DNA of 64,000 bases. Origin: Algoriphagus marinus. Lineage in GTDB: Bacteria; Bacteroidota; Bacteroidia; Cytophagales; Cyclobacteriaceae. The DNA lies in NCBI RefSeq assembly GCF_001936475.1, contig NZ_MSPQ01000007.1, positions 248,001 to 312,000 on the forward strand, given 5' to 3'. Under the pieces are notes generated by a model. The model was not told the DNA's origin. It saw only the letters and a program-made list of their open reading frames with translations, and did not search any database. Shown here in pieces: positions 63,267-64,000 of the stretch (position 1 is its first letter; the number at the start of each line of letters is the position of its first letter). Both the position numbers and the translations under genes were made by a program.

Positions 63267-64000
63267 TTGCTATTAGCCGCCATCGTCGTTTATTTAGTAC
63301 TGACATTACTGGTTGGAGCATTTGCTTCCAGACTGGTAAAAGGTTCTAATGACTTTGTGCTGGCTGGTAGATCGCTACCGCTTTTCCTTTCGGCCTCTGC
63401 CCTATTTGCAACATGGTTTGGATCTGAGACCATTTTTGGAGCATCCTCAATTTATCTCGAGGAAGGACTCCAAGGTGTAATTGAAGATCCTTTTGGTGGA
63501 GCGCTCTGTCTGGTTCTATTCGGGATGTTCTTCCTTCGGCCCATGTACAGAATGGGCGTTTTGACCATTGGCGACGTTTTCAAAAAGATTTATGGTAAAA
63601 GGATAGAATTTACCGCTACTGTTTTCCTTGTTCCCGTTTACTTTGGATATGTTGCAGCCCAGCTGGTTGCAATGAGTTTGGTATTCGGAGCAGTAACGGA
63701 TTTAACCTTGATAGAAGGAATCTTACTATCTGCCGGGATCGTAGTTTTCTATACTTTTTTGGGTGGAATGTGGGCGATCTCTATTACCGATTTTATCCAA
63801 ACTTTGATGATCGTAGTTGGTTTGATAGCTGTCACGGTCATGGTCACTCGGGATGCCGGAGGGGTTGAATTTATTTTGGATAAGGCACCAGAAGGTAGTT
63901 TTCAGTTTTTACCCGATGCAGGATTTACGTCTTGGGTAAATTACTTTGGGGCCTGGATCATTTTGGGTTTGGGGAGTATTCCAAGTCAGGATATCTATCA
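63267..64000 (+). CDS. Sodium:solute symporter family protein, N-terminal part (runs off window)
   Basis: The frame beginning at TTG 63267 reads LLLAAIVVYLVLTLLVGAFA, then GSNDFVLAGRSLPLFLSASA, FATWFGSETIFGASSIY and GGMWAISITDFIQTLMIVVGL, the helices of an SSS-family (PutP/SglT-like) Na+-coupled symporter. It is open to the right edge and incomplete (~245 codons visible of an expected ~480-550). No ATG lies between the upstream stop at 63231 and the first helix, so TTG is the simplest start, but an earlier non-standard start is possible. It begins 12 bases after the ABC-F stop. Substrate unknown. Confidence 0.85.
   Translation, partial: MLLAAIVVYLVLTLLVGAFASRLVKGSNDFVLAGRSLPLFLSASALFATWFGSETIFGASSIYLEEGLQGVIEDPFGGALCLVLFGMFFLRPMYRMGVLTIGDVFKKIYGKRIEFTATVFLVPVYFGYVAAQLVAMSLVFGAVTDLTLIEGILLSAGIVVFYTFLGGMWAISITDFIQTLMIVVGLIAVTVMVTRDAGGVEFILDKAPEGSFQFLPDAGFTSWVNYFGAWIILGLGSIPSQDIY

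Overview
The window looks like a piece of a Bacteroidota chromosome, most likely order Cytophagales (Cyclobacteriaceae, Algoriphagus-like). The evidence is a SusC/SusD pair, type IX secretion (type B) C-terminal domains with SprB-type repeats, a DUF3078 protein, a DUF4301 protein, Bacteroidota-style promoters (TTG, 18-20 bases, TAnnTTTG), a proteorhodopsin with Met at the colour-tuning position, and a paired N-/O-acyltransferase set of the glycine-lipid type. The genus is inferred and was not tested. Nothing in the window looks like a phage, insertion sequence or CRISPR array; it reads as ordinary chromosome with one accessory catabolic locus (about 2.0-15.5 kb) and one light-harvesting cassette (about 39.1-42.0 kb).

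1-2.0 kb: the end of a DUF4301 gene and a convergent RlmL-type RNA methyltransferase. 2.0-15.5 kb: a uronate-type utilisation locus. It holds a two-domain DUF1080 lipoprotein and a Tat-exported Gfo/Idh/MocA oxidoreductase, a SusC/SusD uptake pair, a LacI-type regulator, and uxaC, an SDR fructuronate reductase and uxuA, which convert glucuronate to 2-keto-3-deoxygluconate. Three near-identical LacI-type operators (2039, 5437, 11509) tie the three transcription units into one regulon. The locus ends in a decayed sugar O-acetyltransferase gene split around a strong terminator.

15.5-34.6 kb: general metabolism. An amidohydrolase, two acyl-CoA dehydrogenases and an acyl-CoA ligase (beta-oxidation), UDP-xylose synthase, a sugar/choline-kinase-like phosphotransferase, a secreted ADP-ribosylglycohydrolase-family lipoprotein, an NAD-salvage operon (transporter, pncB, pncA, thioesterase) with a good promoter, bcp, a LolD-like ATPase, sucC, tRNA-Arg(TCG), and DUF3078 and DUF202 proteins. 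34.6-39 kb: ppk1 and gyrB. 39.1-42.0 kb: proton-pumping rhodopsin, a strong hairpin terminator, then overlapping crtY and blh, which make beta-carotene and cleave it to retinal.

42-54 kb: a CoA-binding protein, the glsB/glsA-like acyltransferase pair, an SDR, an RlmI-like methyltransferase, a class III aminotransferase, a penicillin-acylase-family hydrolase, msrB, a small acyltransferase with a patatin-like lipase, an MBL hydrolase, accA and tRNA-Asp(GTC) with a textbook promoter. 54-64 kb: galE, two tandem ~1040-residue secreted paralogs (IgGFc-binding N-terminus, PKD, SprB repeats, type B sorting domain), an ABC-F ATPase, and the start of a sodium:solute symporter that runs off the right edge.

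Start codons were moved inward from the longest open frame where an internal ATG fits the family N-terminus or a promoter better; each case is stated in its entry.
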